Positions 34,096-45,138 of a stretch of DNA of 64,000 nt are shown here, in pieces. The stretch is taken from contig OX485808.1 in assembly GCA_950295325.1 (NCBI GenBank), forward strand, positions 40,819,180 through 40,883,179, in the 5' to 3' direction. The DNA is from Polytrichum commune. Taxonomy: Eukaryota; Streptophyta; Polytrichopsida; Polytrichales; Polytrichaceae. Both the position numbers and the translations under genes were made by a program. Positions within the stretch are counted from its first letter, which is position 1. Every line of letters begins with the position of its first letter. The notes beneath the pieces are model-generated. The model saw nothing but the letters and a program-made list of their open reading frames with translations, did not search any database and was not told the origin of the DNA.

Positions 34096-35501
34096 TGTGA
34101 GCCTAAAATGGTGCTCACATGTGTCCTTAATCCTTCGAAACCATTAGAAGTTATGTTTTGATGTTTTATGATTATCCACAAAAATATAAAAAGAGTGAAG
34201 CTTGAATGAAATTATGTTTAGACCTTAGGCTCGTGTGGAGTAGTTGATTAAAAGTTTAGGGGTGTGAAGAAAATTCCTTAGTTAGGTGAGCGTAGTGAAC
34301 CAAGGGTAGCTCCTTGATTTAAATGTTTGAATTATGACCTAAGTTATTGATTTAAGAGTTGAATGCTTAGAAGATAGGATGAGAGCCTACAAAGTAGGAA
34401 ATGATTACAAGGGGTTATCTTGAGGGTGCTTACCTAATCCCTCTCAACTCACTATATAAACCCTCACTTTTTTCTCTCTCATCTTCTTTCCTTCGTGCTC
34501 TTTGGCATCCCACGTGTTATAAGTATGGGTGTGGGAAGCAAGAACGGAGCACATGTGCGTGCAAGGTCTCAAGGTGAAGAACCAAGACTAATTCACCTTG
34601 AAGTTAGTTTGACATTTGTTAGGAGTAGTCTTTGGTTGAGACATTTAGAACTTAGCTTGTTGACTTATAGAATTTAGATTCATGATATTTAGATTTATAG
34701 TGTTTGGAATCATGGCATTTAGAATTGTAGCATCCACATTCATGTTGAATTTAAAGTTCTCTCTCCTCTAAGGAGTTGAGCTCTTAGAGCTTTGGGAAAT
34801 ACAGTCTTTAGTTGCTGGAAATACAGTATTTAGTTGTTGGAAATACAGTGTTTAGTTGCTGGAAATACAATATTTAGTTGTTGGAACTACAGTATTTGGT
34901 TCAGAAGTTAGACAGCTGGGACATTAGATTGGGTCATAGTTAGTTAATAAGAATATTACCTAATGCTAATTAGGTAATGAGCATTTAGCTAGGGAGTTGA
35001 CTACAAGGCATCATAAGGTGATATCAAGGGGGAGAACTTGTAGTTAAGTTGTTGGGATTGTAATCAAGCACTTAAGGGTGCCATGGCGAAGAATGAACGA
35101 ACTTGGGAGTGAATGGCGAAGAATTGCGGAAGAGGATGTAACGCTAAGTGATGAGAGTGATGAGTGTTTTTTAACACCTGTGTACTCATCACATGGAGTC
35201 AACAAGTCACAACTTCAGCGAGGTGACGAGCACTAGTGAAGAATCAACGGCCAAAACTAAGGTTTCAAGAGGGAAGTCCTTAAGAGCATGCGTAGCTAAG
35301 GCCGTGGGATGGACCCTTGAGGCGGCCAATGCTATACCCACTCAAGAAAATCGCATTAATAAAACATCATGACTTAAGAGAAGTTGGGGGTTCATTGAGA
35401 TGAGACTTATATCTTATGTTGGTACTTTTGGTGTGACACAAGCGAGTCTCAAAACCATCACCCGGACTAGGACGCTTAAGGGTGGTGGGTTTGGCCTCAC
35501 A
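34096..35501 (+). mobile_element. Solo LTR, TGTGAGCC family, 1406 bp, TSD CCGGA
   Basis: It begins TGTGAGCCTAAAATGG and ends GGTTTGGCCTCACA, with CCGGA on both sides (34091-34095 and 35502-35506). It contains a TATA-like CTATATAAACCC near 34452 and a five-copy 22-bp array. There is no internal region, so it is a solo LTR left by recombination between the two LTRs of one insertion. It sits inside the LTR of the CCGGA element and must be younger than it. Confidence 0.93.
34795..34904. repeat. Tandem array, 22-bp unit x 5, within the solo LTR
   Basis: GGAAATACAGTATTTAGTTG-type units start at 34795, 34817, 34839, 34861 and 34883, exactly 22 bases apart, with single-base differences. Confidence 0.92.
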
Positions 35502-35915
35502 CCGGATCTTAATCCGGGAAATCCGGGAGACCAGATGCAGTTAGGGTTTTCCTTGGGGGCGGCCGCCTGGGCCGCCGCCCTTAGGTTTAGGGATTTTGGG
35601 CCTCTACTTAAGGCTGAATAAGGAGTTGGGGAAGGGTTCCTTCTCCATTGTTGTATTTTGATTGCTCCTACTCTAATAAATTCCTTGATTTCTCACTCAT
35701 TGACTTTCCTTGATTGATGTTTGTATGAACGATCCGGAGATCGTTAGCGGAGGAGAGAGAGCATGAGGGATAGGAGTTCCGGATAGAACAGGGGAGAGGA
35801 GACCCGGATCCGATTTGGTTATCGCCTTGTAGATCCTCTCTGTGTGTAGTGGGAGGGAAACCACACTGATCCGGATGGTTGAGTAACGTCTAGGTGGGAT
35901 AGCCGCTGGGAGGAT

Positions 35916-38219
35916 CACGGGGGGGTGACTATCGGAATTTTAGAAACCACGTGAGATAAAAAATAGGGTCAATTTAATTCATTGAGGGTAAAATTTATAA
36001 CTTCGTTAGATCTACCATAGCTTTGGAAATATGTCCCATACATGATTATATATAAAATAGGGCGGTGAATAATTCCTCCATTTTAGTAATCAGTAGAAAA
36101 AAAAAGGATTATAGATATTGGATCCCCCCAAATGTGTGTAGTAGAATCAATAGAATAATTATGGGTTTGACTACTTGGATGAAGAATTATGTAAATTCTG
36201 TCCAAATTTGAATGAAAAGTGTTAGTATGGAGGGAAAATGTTGTGGATTTTTTTGGGGGAAGGAACATTGTGACTTCTCAACGGCCCTTGGGTTGGCTTA
36301 GGGTTTGGACAAGCATAGTGGCGTGAAGGCGTTGAAGCGTTTGGGTAGGGTCTTGGGATGGATTGTGGAGTGTATTTTATGCAGAGAAGTACGACAACTA
36401 TCTCATCTACAATTAAATCAGTTGTTAGGAGGACTAGGGGAAATCCTTCCAAAAATCTGCAACCTACATGTGTCCTCAATGGAGTTGACCGGGGCACATG
36501 GTGTATAGGACGAGTTCATAAAATGAGACGAAAGGTAGGTACAAGGTGGGGAAGTTGCAGGCATCCTATTGATCTTCTTAATCGGGAGGTAAACAAAGGT
36601 AAAAAAACAAATATTGTCGGATCTAGTTGTATGGTCTATCTTAGTTATTTTAGAAAAGTCCCCAGACACTTTAAATTCAAATATGACCACTCAGATTCTA
36701 TTTGGGTTGATGTAGATAGCATAATTTGCACAGTGACTATGTCATTTGATGTAGAGAGGGATGTCTTTGAGCTTGATCCGATTGATGGGAACTCCTTGAA
36801 TGAATTTGTTGAAAAGTCAACATGAAATTAATAGTGATGTAAGATATTGTTTGTTACTCCATATCCATATCACAAAATGACTAATGTTCTTTCTAGTGTA
36901 CAAATCATGCATGATTGTTATGGAATTTTTTTTCTAAATTAGTAGGCGTTATTTTATCTATGAAATTCTCTTGCTTCATTCAAAGATGTCGTTTATCAAT
37001 GAGCATTGGATGGTTGAAGTGATAAACATATACTAAACTTTTCAAATGCATGAAGATGATGAGTTGATTTTCAATCCAATTTCGGAGGAAGCTAGGTATT
37101 ATGTTTTCCTAAACCTTGAATTTGCACATTTTCTTGTTGTTTGGTCTTGTATAGATTTATGAATGAACATGTTCAATTCTCTAACTCAAAAAACCTAGTT
37201 TTCAAGCCATGAAATTATGAGAATTAAGATTGGAATGTAGTTCATTCTTCATAAATTTTTGTTATTAGTTTTACTTGTCTTGCTAGTAGTGTCTAATATG
37301 CCAACATTCTATTCATTGTTTTTTTGCTACAACAACCTTTTGTAGATTATCGATGATGCGCTACAACATTTGGCACCTCACCATGGTAGACTCAGAGGAT
37401 TGCGCTTTGCCTTGGAGGATACGTGATGGAGTGGTTGGAGACTTCGAAGGTTGCCCGCCTCATGCCAACAATTAGTTTTAGTTATTTGTCATCATTGGTG
37501 TTAAACCTCTCCAAAACATTTTGTCTTATCATGACATTGTAGAGGATATCGATATGTACCTTGACATGTATCGGAGGGTGCACAGTTATAACCTAACCCT
37601 TCATATTGTAAATATTTGGTACAAGGTTGAATGTGTTTGTAAACACAATTAAAATAAATGTTTTCAATTTTTGTATTTGGTTTTTTCAATTGAATGCAAT
37701 CTTTTGTTTTGGAGTAGATAATTATGTAAAATTTCATGTCTTATGACAATTGATTATAATTCTTGTTTTATTCTATCCGTGTTTACAACTTGTCTATGTT
37801 AGCTTGTACATTTTGTTATCTTCATGTTCATTGGTAATCTTTTAACTAAACTCCAAGTGTTATTGGTTGTGTTTTGAATGGCATTTTGAATGCATTAGCA
37901 TTGGTATAACTAATTGAAACCGATTAAATAATAAGATGGATGGTGTGGAACGTTTGTTGCTCACATAGTTGATTTTGCAATGCTATAGTATTCCGTTCAT
38001 TATTTGGTACTTGTACGATTTATAAAAAAGATATGATGCCAAAAATTGGTCTCTCTAAAAATTTACAAATAAACATAGGGTGCTTAAAAATATGTCAAAG
38101 TAACTTTATATCTACAAATAGGGAGGGAAAAAATACCGAGAGGTGCATAAATACCCCCCCATTAAATACCCCATTATCGCACGTGGTTACAAAATGTAAG
38201 GGGGTGTGACCCCCCCGTG
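35916..38219. mobile_element. hAT-like element, CACGGG family, 2304 bp, TSD GGGAGGAT
   Basis: The left end is CACGGGGGGGTGACTATCGG and the right end finishes TGTGACCCCCCCGTG. GGGAGGAT flanks both sides (35908-35915 and 38220-38227). Inner AACCACGTGAG and CGCACGTGGTT mirror the CACGTG core of the two small elements at 9640 and 10603. The AT-rich interior holds one 155-codon frame without a hAT transposase domain, so it is non-autonomous. Confidence 0.92.
36358..36825 (+). CDS. Unrecognised 155-codon ORF inside the hAT-like element
   Basis: The frame starts with ATG and has balanced composition: a basic middle (RRKVGTRWGSCRHPIDLLNR), then SSCMVYLSYFRKVPRHFKFKYD and an acidic end (DVERDVFELDPIDGNSLNEF). 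No hAT dimerisation domain or zinc BED finger is present and I do not recognise it. It could be a captured host exon, the remnant of a second element ORF, or chance. No Kozak-like or splice evidence decides. Confidence 0.35.
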   Translation: MDCGVYFMQRSTTTISSTIKSVVRRTRGNPSKNLQPTCVLNGVDRGTWCIGRVHKMRRKVGTRWGSCRHPIDLLNREVNKGKKTNIVGSSCMVYLSYFRKVPRHFKFKYDHSDSIWVDVDSIICTVTMSFDVERDVFELDPIDGNSLNEFVEKST

Positions 38220-39061
38220 GGGAGGATTGGGTGAGATCTGGAAGGGATCCGGACTTACGCGAATTTAATCTTCTAAAGAGGTCCCACCGCCCTTAGACAG
38301 ATCAATCCAGAAAGTGGTACGGATCGCCCAGTTATCTCAGATTGAGTAGAATCCAAGGTAGAGGTAGCCGGACTGATCCGTCGGAAGGAGAAGAGAAGGA
38401 CCAGAATAGTTAGGGTTCCGGGGTGGAGGCCATCTCCGAAGTGTAGTGCGAAGGGATCCTCTTTGTTCCGGATGTCTGGGTAACGTCCAGGTAAGATAGC
38501 CGTGGGGGAGATTGGGCAAAGAACCGGAAGGGATCCGGATTTGCACCAATCTGATCTTCTGAAGAGGTCTCATCGCCGGTGGACGGGACAATCCGGAAAG
38601 TGGTACGGGTCACCCACCTATCCCGTCGAGTAAGATCTCCGGTTGGAATCCGGACTCCTCTGGTCATTATGGTCCTAAGAAATAATCCGGATCTTTCTGT
38701 GTGACCTGCCAAGACAGATATGATCAATCCAGATTGATTGTGAGGGACGTCTTCACCGGAAGAAAGCATCTATTCTAGAGGGTAGACGTAGAGGGGTGAG
38801 TAAGCTTTATAATTAGGACCTAGAGATACATTCCGGAAAGGCACACTCCGGAAGAAGACGAAAAATGTCCAGAAGCTCAAAAGTCCGGAGACTGGGGTTT
38901 CCAGAAATTTGGCTAAAGAATAAAAGATAAGCAGGTACAGAGAGTTCTAGACCTCCTACACTTCACAGAATCTCTAGACGATACTAGGGTCATCCGGACA
39001 AAACCGGATTAGGCACTTAAAAACGCCAATCCGGATATGTTGGTGTTCGCGTGTTCCCACA

Positions 39062-39591
39062 CTCCGGATAGGGGTAAGGCCTTGGTATCACAGGTTCCAC
39101 CCGCTCCCGCTCTGGACTGCATGATAGTGGAGCCGTGGGCTCCTCCACCTTCACATGCGATGTTTGCAAGGGACCCCCGGACAACTTTCGTCTCATGTGG
39201 CCGGAACAGGGAAAGGACTACTGGGAGTGATCCCTCGCCTGGCCCTCAGTCCCTCAAGGAGAAGCACGTCTCCGGTGGAGCACGATCCGGATCGGGTGAC
39301 GGATCGGGAGAGGATCCGGCCGCGGCAGATGATTCTGAGGAAGAGATCGCCCCCTCCCCAAACATGAGGAGGGTATTTACAAGGATGCAGGAATGACGAC
39401 TTTTGACCCCCGGAGGAGGTTCTTCCGCCGTCAGCGGGCCCGGAAGCCATTCCAAGGACGGGACGGCTCCGAAGAAGCACTGCACCACTTAGGTTAGACT
39501 TAGGTAGTTTAGCGTTAGGAAGATTAGGATTAGGCAGATAGGATTAAGGGTGACCCTTTTGAGTTTTTAACAAAGCTGTAAATTCAAATTT
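39062..39591 (+). pseudogene. CCGGA-element ORF, C-terminal fragment between two LTRs
   Basis: Directly after the first LTR ends, the frame reads TPDRGKALVSQVPPAPALDCMIVEPWAPPPSH, matching residues late in the 45-47 kb ORF, and continues to APSPNMRRVFTRMQE with a TGA at 39394. The tail GGGSSA and KKHCTT follows to about 39490. The order LTR, ORF tail, LTR indicates a deletion or recombination between elements, not an intact copy. Confidence 0.75.
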
Positions 39592-40844
39592 TGTCAGCGC
39601 GAAAAGCGGATCGAGATCCGGAAATTCTGTAAACGACGCGTTTCCGGATTTCTTGGCGCTTGGGGTTTTCTGGGCGGCCGCCTGGGCCGCCACCAGTAGT
39701 TAGGGATTGTGGCCTCTACTTAAGGTTGAATAAGGAGCTTGAGAAGGGTTCTTCTCTCCGATGTTGTATTTTGTCTTTTTCCCACTCAATAAAGCTCTAG
39801 TTCTCCATCTATTCTGACTTGTTTTGTGCACGGACGGTTAGGGGCATGTTGCAGATCTAGAGGGAATGGATGAGTAGGAAATACGGATAGGACAAAGGGG
39901 AGGAAACCCGGATCAGATCCGACTATAAGTACTATGGCTCTTTTTTTAGTGTAGTGGGAGGGAAACCTCGTTATTCCGGATGTCTGAGTAACGCCCATGT
40001 GAGATAACCGTCGACAGGACTGGGTGAGATCCGAAAGGTGCCGGACTTACGCCATCCGACCTTCTGAAGAGGTCTTACGGATCCTGGGCGGGGCAATCCG
40101 GAAAGCGGTACGCATCGCCCAGTTATCTCAGATTTAGTAGAGCCTAAGTTCGTTGTAGCCGGATCGATCCGTCGGAAGGAGGAGAGCATTTCCGGTCCGG
40201 AGAGCATTTCCGGTGTGTAGTGGGAGGGAAACTTCATTATTCCGGATGCCTGGGTAACGTTCATGTGAGATAGCCGTCGTTAGGACTGGGTAAGATCCGG
40301 GAGGTGCCGGACTTATGCCATCCGATCTTCTGAAGAGGTCTCACAGTCTTTGGGCGGGGTAATCCGGAAAGTGGTACGGATCGCCCACTTATCCCGGATT
40401 AACAGACCTCCGGCCGAATCCTAACCTTTCTGTCGTTGTAGTTCCGGGAACCATCCGGATTCTCTGTGTGACCTGCCAGGAAAGATTTGGCCGATCCGGA
40501 CTGGTTGTGAGAGAAATCCGGATTCTGACCATATAGGGACGTCTTCACCGGATGAACCAAATCATCAATGGAGGTAGGTAGGTATTGAGGAAAGATGGAT
40601 GTAGGAGTAAGACTAAATTAGAGAGGTTCAATCCGGAAGGCAAGTCCCGGAATAAGGACTTCCAAAGGACTATCCGGATCCGGAAAGCCAATCCGGCCGG
40701 TGGTCGACTTTCAAGAAGGAAAAACGCGTCCCTGACATCCTGCACTTCACAGAATCCCTGGACGATATTCGGATCATCCGGACAGACCGGATTAGGCATT
40801 GAAAAACGCCTATCCGGAACTTTTGGTGTTCGTGTGCTCCCACA
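39592..40844 (+). repeat. LTR of the CCGGA element, 1253 bp
   Basis: It starts TGTCAGCGCGAAAAGCGG and ends GTTCGTGTGCTCCCACA. It contains GGGCGGCCGCCTGGGCCGCC, CTCAATAAAGCTC near 39784 (a polyadenylation-type signal), and an internal 266-bp duplication (GTAGTGGGAG at 39951 and 40217). It is the complete, uninterrupted copy of this LTR in plus orientation. Confidence 0.88.
39951..40480. repeat. 266-bp tandem duplication inside the CCGGA-element LTR
   Basis: The segment from GTAGTGGGAGGGAAAC through TTATCCCGG-type sequence occurs twice, starting at 39951 and 40217. Both copies hold GATAACCG/GATAGCCG, GAAGAGGTCT and GGCGGGG. The same doubled structure is present in the LTR at 43754-45022 and in the interrupted LTR (38300-38620). 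Confidence 0.85.
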
Positions 40845-40845
40845 G

Positions 40846-41330
40846 CAAGCGGATGGCGTAAACCAGAACCCTCCCCCTACTTTTGGACAAGTCTATCCAC
40901 TACTGCTCTACGTCGGTCCCTAGGTTGGCCGAAGTGAATGGGGGAAAGAGCCTACCGTGTGCGTGGGGACTACCCCCATCAACCCCCAAGGCGGTGTTCT
41001 TTCCGCTTCCTCTCTCTGTCTTCTCCTAGGTTGCGGGGCTAACATGGGGATGGGGCTGCCACGCCTACCATCCGCGGTGGGAACCAAGCGCCAGTCGCGG
41101 CAGATGCATGAGTGTTTTAGACCAATCCGTTACTGCTGGTCGGTATGTCTACCTCCACGTCATGACAAGCGGATGGCGTAAACGAGAACCCTCCCCCTAC
41201 TATTGGACAGGTCTATCCACTACTACTCAACGTTGGTCCCTAGTTGGACAGAGTAAGTGGGGAAGAACCTACCTTGTGCATGGGGACTACCCCCATCAAC
41301 CCCCAAGGTGGGGCTCTTTCCCCTTGCTCG
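40846..41330. repeat. Direct repeats of about 165 bp, 320 bp apart
   Basis: CAAGCGGATGGCGTAAA starts at 40846 and 41166. Each copy continues with GAACCCTCCCCCTACT and TGGGGACTACCCCCATCAA, with scattered differences. I see no gene in 40845-41797; antisense or short frames there are Pro-rich and unsupported. Confidence 0.85.
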
Positions 41331-41797
41331 TCCAATCCTTTCCTCCTTCCGTGCTTAAGGTTCCTCCGCCCATTACCGGCTCAAACAGGGGCGTTTTAAC
41401 CACACGCACCTCGGGGTATTACTGATCCCCGGCCCTGTCCTATCACAGAATACTAACCTAACTAACCAACAAAATGATAGGGAAGGTGGAAAACTTGGAA
41501 ACCTCAAGTAGGGGAAGGAGGGACCACTTGCTTTGCTCATGGACTCAAGACTTAATTCAAACCAAAGGCGGAGTAAACATAAGGCTTGAATTAAATGAAA
41601 AAATAGTTGTATTACAAAATGGTGAGAGAAACACCGAAGTGTTCTCCCTTTTAAACCTAACAAACACCCACGTGGCAGTCCTAACAATCTTCTTCATTAA
41701 GAAGATGGAGCCTAAACAAAGAAAAATGACAAAGCACACAACTCAGGGCCACCTAACTACTTGCCCAAAACAACCCAAAATGGAATCTAACTAAGAT

Positions 41798-42424
41798 CTA
41801 CTCCCTATCCTTCCGCTTCTTCAATTTAGCCTCTTTATTCTTTTTCTTCCGCCTTTCGTTGCGGTCCGCTCTATCCGTTGCAAAAAATGGAGCACGTGGT
41901 GGCGCCACTTGCACCTCGTGAGCATTCAGCGTGGGAATTACTCCCACGTGGTCCCCTGTCTCCGCAACACCCGGTGCACGTGGGATGGCCAGTGAGCCAC
42001 CTGGCTGGAATTCCGGCGCACGTGGGGTTGACAGCGGGCCACCCGGTTTGAATTCCGGCGTAAGTGGTGGTGCCAGCGGTGCCCTAGAAACCACATGGAA
42101 GGTCATCGGCGGGCTGGGTGGTGTCACCTCTGTCATGTGGCAGCCATCCAAGGTTTCCTTCCCAACAGTGGAGGAAACTAGGGTGGCATTGGGAACCACT
42201 ACCTCAGTGGCGGAAACAGGTGGGGCCGTGAGCGCCGTGACGTCGTCCACTTGGTCCTCCTCTTCCACTTGTTGGTTTTCACCTCCTACCCCAGCTATCA
42301 GATTCTCCCGCGGAGGGTTGCCCACCATTTCCCCCACCTGTTGCATTTGTAACTCATACTCCGCGATCCGGGACCTCACTCCCTCCTGGTCGCGGATAAT
42401 GAAATCCACCGGATTGTCCTCCAA
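41798..42424 (-). CDS. Unrecognised Pro-rich ORF with basic tail (probably transposon gag-like)
   Basis: A 208-codon frame begins at a TTG and is open upstream to about 42485 without an ATG. It shows an N-terminal stretch with NPVDFIIRDQEGVRSRIAEYE (helical), a Val/Thr/Pro-rich middle with repeated PGG-L-PRAPEF units, and a Lys/Arg-rich end (NERRKKKNKEAKLKKRK). The high local GC contrasts with the flanks. It resembles the N-terminal parts of LTR-element gag proteins in composition only. I cannot assign a function. Confidence 0.4.
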   Translation of the reverse strand: MEDNPVDFIIRDQEGVRSRIAEYELQMQQVGEMVGNPPRENLIAGVGGENQQVEEEDQVDDVTALTAPPVSATEVVVPNATLVSSTVGKETLDGCHMTEVTPPSPPMTFHVVSRAPLAPPLTPEFKPGGPLSTPRAPEFQPGGSLAIPRAPGVAETGDHVGVIPTLNAHEVQVAPPRAPFFATDRADRNERRKKKNKEAKLKKRKDRE

Positions 42425-43753
42425 GGTGAAGGTGGATGTTCCTCCTCCTCCGGCCTTGGTGGCAGACCTGGTCCGCGTCGCTGGATTTTACCCCTGATTC
42501 CCCTCTTTTTCACTACCTGAAGTGGGATTTCTAACATAACTTAATTTGGGATTTTAACTACTTTAAGGATTTTTATTTTTCTTCTCTCTTCTAAAGAACT
42601 CACCTAACAATGTGCCTACCAATTACTCTACCTATCCTACTTTCCTACGTCCGTACTATTCTTTTAACCTAACAACAAGGTTAATTGAGAAATCAGGAAA
42701 ACCCGGGCCACGACACAAACTCACCAAATAAAGTTCAAAGACCCTTAAAAGTATGAAGGTGATGTATAAGGTAGCCACAAGAAGAACAAAATCATCTATG
42801 TATTGTAGAGGAAGAGCATTTATTTATTTATTAGGTTGTTATTAGAGTCGTTGAATAATCTATTGTAGAAAAATTGTTGTATGTAAGAGGCATGGTGTGT
42901 TGTGGAAGAGTACTCATACCAGTGTTCACAGAAGTTGTGAGAGGCATGGTGTTTGCAGCTTCTGTGAACACTGGTATGGGTAGTATTTCTGTAGGATTAC
43001 ACGTTGCGACAAGTGAGTGAAGTCGAGTTTGGCTTCAAAGCTGCAACCTTTACATGACGGACAACTTAAATAAGTTGATATTTGCATCCCATGGTTACTT
43101 ATCAAGTAGTGTTCTAGTCATTTAGTTAGGTTTTTCAGTGCGACAATCATTTGGCTTCCTCAAGGTATAGGTGTAGCACTTGGTTAAAGAGTAGTGTGCA
43201 CTAGTGTCAAAATTTGCAAACAGATGGAGCAAGAGACAAGTTGCATAGTCACATATTTGTAGACGAAGATGCTCCCGTCCAAGCAATGATGTTATTATCC
43301 TTAACATATCCCATTGTTTTTGACCCAAAAATAAGATTATCCTAGAAGCAATTATAACATGGGGTTGCTAAACCGCAAGGGTGCTTGGAGGATCACCTTG
43401 AAGATTCATAATTGACTAGGAGTTTCATAATTAACTGGAAGTGTCAAAGGATTTTTAATACGGCTAGGTCTTTTATTTTCCTACTGCATTAGTGTTGTTG
43501 TTGTGAACGTTATGCTACCATCATAAGCATTCATGACCTACTGATGTGGACTCTTCAGCTCATCTTTCCAACGGGAGATTTAACAAGACCGTTCTTAATA
43601 CTAGGTCTTGGTGACATTGTCATTCCTGGTATGATTCCAAGCTATGGCATGCTTTGTGCTTTATAACTAGAGTGGCTTAAGACTTTGTTGAAGATGAACT
43701 ACGTAAGCTATGAGCAATCTTTCATAAAATTGACTACAACTAGCTACGAAGCT
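42425..43753. other. No supported gene; contains a foldback
   Basis: AT-rich sequence without a domain. The only clear structure is the inverted repeat at 42911-42982, listed separately. Confidence 0.5.
42911..42982. repeat. Foldback: 24-bp inverted repeat with 24-base loop
   Basis: CATACCAGTGTTCACAGAAG at 42915-42934 is the exact reverse complement of CTTCTGTGAACACTGGTATG at 42959-42978. The arms extend to 24 bp with one mismatch. GAGGCATGGTGT occurs just before the left arm (near 42887) and in the loop. Confidence 0.9.
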
Positions 43754-45022
43754 TGTGGGAGCACACGAACACCAAAAGTTTCCGGATAGGTGTTTTTCAA
43801 TGCCTAATCCGGTCCATCCGGATGATCCGAGTATCGTCCAAGGATTTTGTGAAGTGTAGGATGTCAGGGACACACTTTTCCTGCTTGAAAGTCGACCACC
43901 GGCCGGATCGGCTTTCCGGATCCGGATAGTCCTTTGGAAGTCCTTGTTCCGGGACTTGCCTTCCGGATTGAACCTCTATAATTATGTCTTACTCCTACAT
44001 CCATCTTTCCTCAATACCTACCTACCTCCATTGATGATTTGGTTCATTCGGTGAAGATGTCCCTATATGGTCAGAATCCGGATTTCTCTCACAACCAGTC
44101 CGGATCGGCCTAATCTTTCCTGGTAGGTCACACAAAGAATCCGGATGGTTCCCGGAACTACAACGACAGAAAGGTCAAGATTCGGCCGGAGATCTTTTAA
44201 TCCGGGATAAGTGGGCGATCCGTGCCACTTTCCGGATTGCCCCGCCCAGGACCCGTGAGACCTCTTCAGAAGATCGGATGGCGTAAGTTTGGCACCTCCC
44301 TGATCTTACCCAGTCCTAACGATGGCTATCTCACATGAACGTTACCCAGGCATCCGGAATAATGAGGTTTCCCTCCCACTACACGCCAAAATTGCTCTCC
44401 GGATCGGAAACCTAACCGTTCCAGTTTCTCTCCTCCTTCCGACAGATCGATCCGGCTACAACGAACTTAGGCTCAACTAAGTCTGAGATAATTGGGCGAT
44501 CCGTACCACTTTCCGGATTGCCCCGCCCAAAGATCCGTGAGACCTCTTCAAAAGGTCGGATGGCGTAAGTCCGGCACCTCCCTGATCTTACCCAGTCCTA
44601 ACGACGGCTATCTCACATAGACGTTACTCAGACATCCGGAATAATGAGGTTTCTTTCCCACTACACTCAGAAAGGAGCCATAGTTTTGTAGTCGGATCCG
44701 ATCCGGGTTTCCTCCCCTTTGTCCTATCCGTACTTCCTACTCATCCATTCCCTCTAGATCTGCAACATTCTCCTAACAGTCCGTGCACAAAACAAGTCAG
44801 GATAGATGGAGAACCAGAGCTTTATTGAGTGGGAAGCGACAAAATACAACACCGGAGAAGAGAACCCTTCTCAAGCTCCTTATTCAGCCTTAAGTAGAGG
44901 CTTGCAATCCCTAACTACTAGTGGTGGCCCAGGCGGCCGCCCAAAAAACCCCAAGCGGCGAGAAATCCGGAAACGCGTCCTTCATGGAATTTCCGGATCT
45001 CGATCCGCTTTTCGCACTGACA
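43754..45022 (-). repeat. LTR of the CCGGA element, minus strand, 1269 bp
   Basis: On the minus strand it starts TGTCAGTGCGAAAAGCGG at 45022 and ends GTGCTCCCACA at 43754. It has the same GGCCGCC block, CTCAATAAAGCTC signal and internal duplication as the copy at 39592-40844. It follows the ORF at 45139-47226 in transcription order, so it is that copy's 3' LTR. No matching LTR was found upstream of 47226. Confidence 0.88.
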
Positions 45023-45138
45023 AAAATTTGAATTTACAGTTTTGCCAAAAACTCAAAAGGGAAATTCCTAAACTCTTCCTACCTAATTCTGAACTACCTA
45101 CTCCTGATCTGCCTAATGTTAATCTGCCTAAGTCTAAA

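Larger units (their letters stand above)
34077..39061 (+). repeat. LTR of the CCGGA element, split by two later insertions
   Basis: It starts TGTCAGCGGATAATCCGGA and ends TTCGCGTGTTCCCACA. Removing the solo LTR with one duplication copy (1411 bp) and the hAT-like element with one duplication copy (2312 bp) leaves 1262 bp, close to the 1253 and 1269 bp of the other two LTRs. It shares the GGGCGGCCGCCTGGGCCGCC block and the AATAAA-type signal with them. Confidence 0.85.

Noticed and set aside
41931..42497. 188-codon plus-strand frame
   Set aside because: Antisense to the minus-strand ORF, Gly/Pro/Val-rich by codon reflection; less protein-like.
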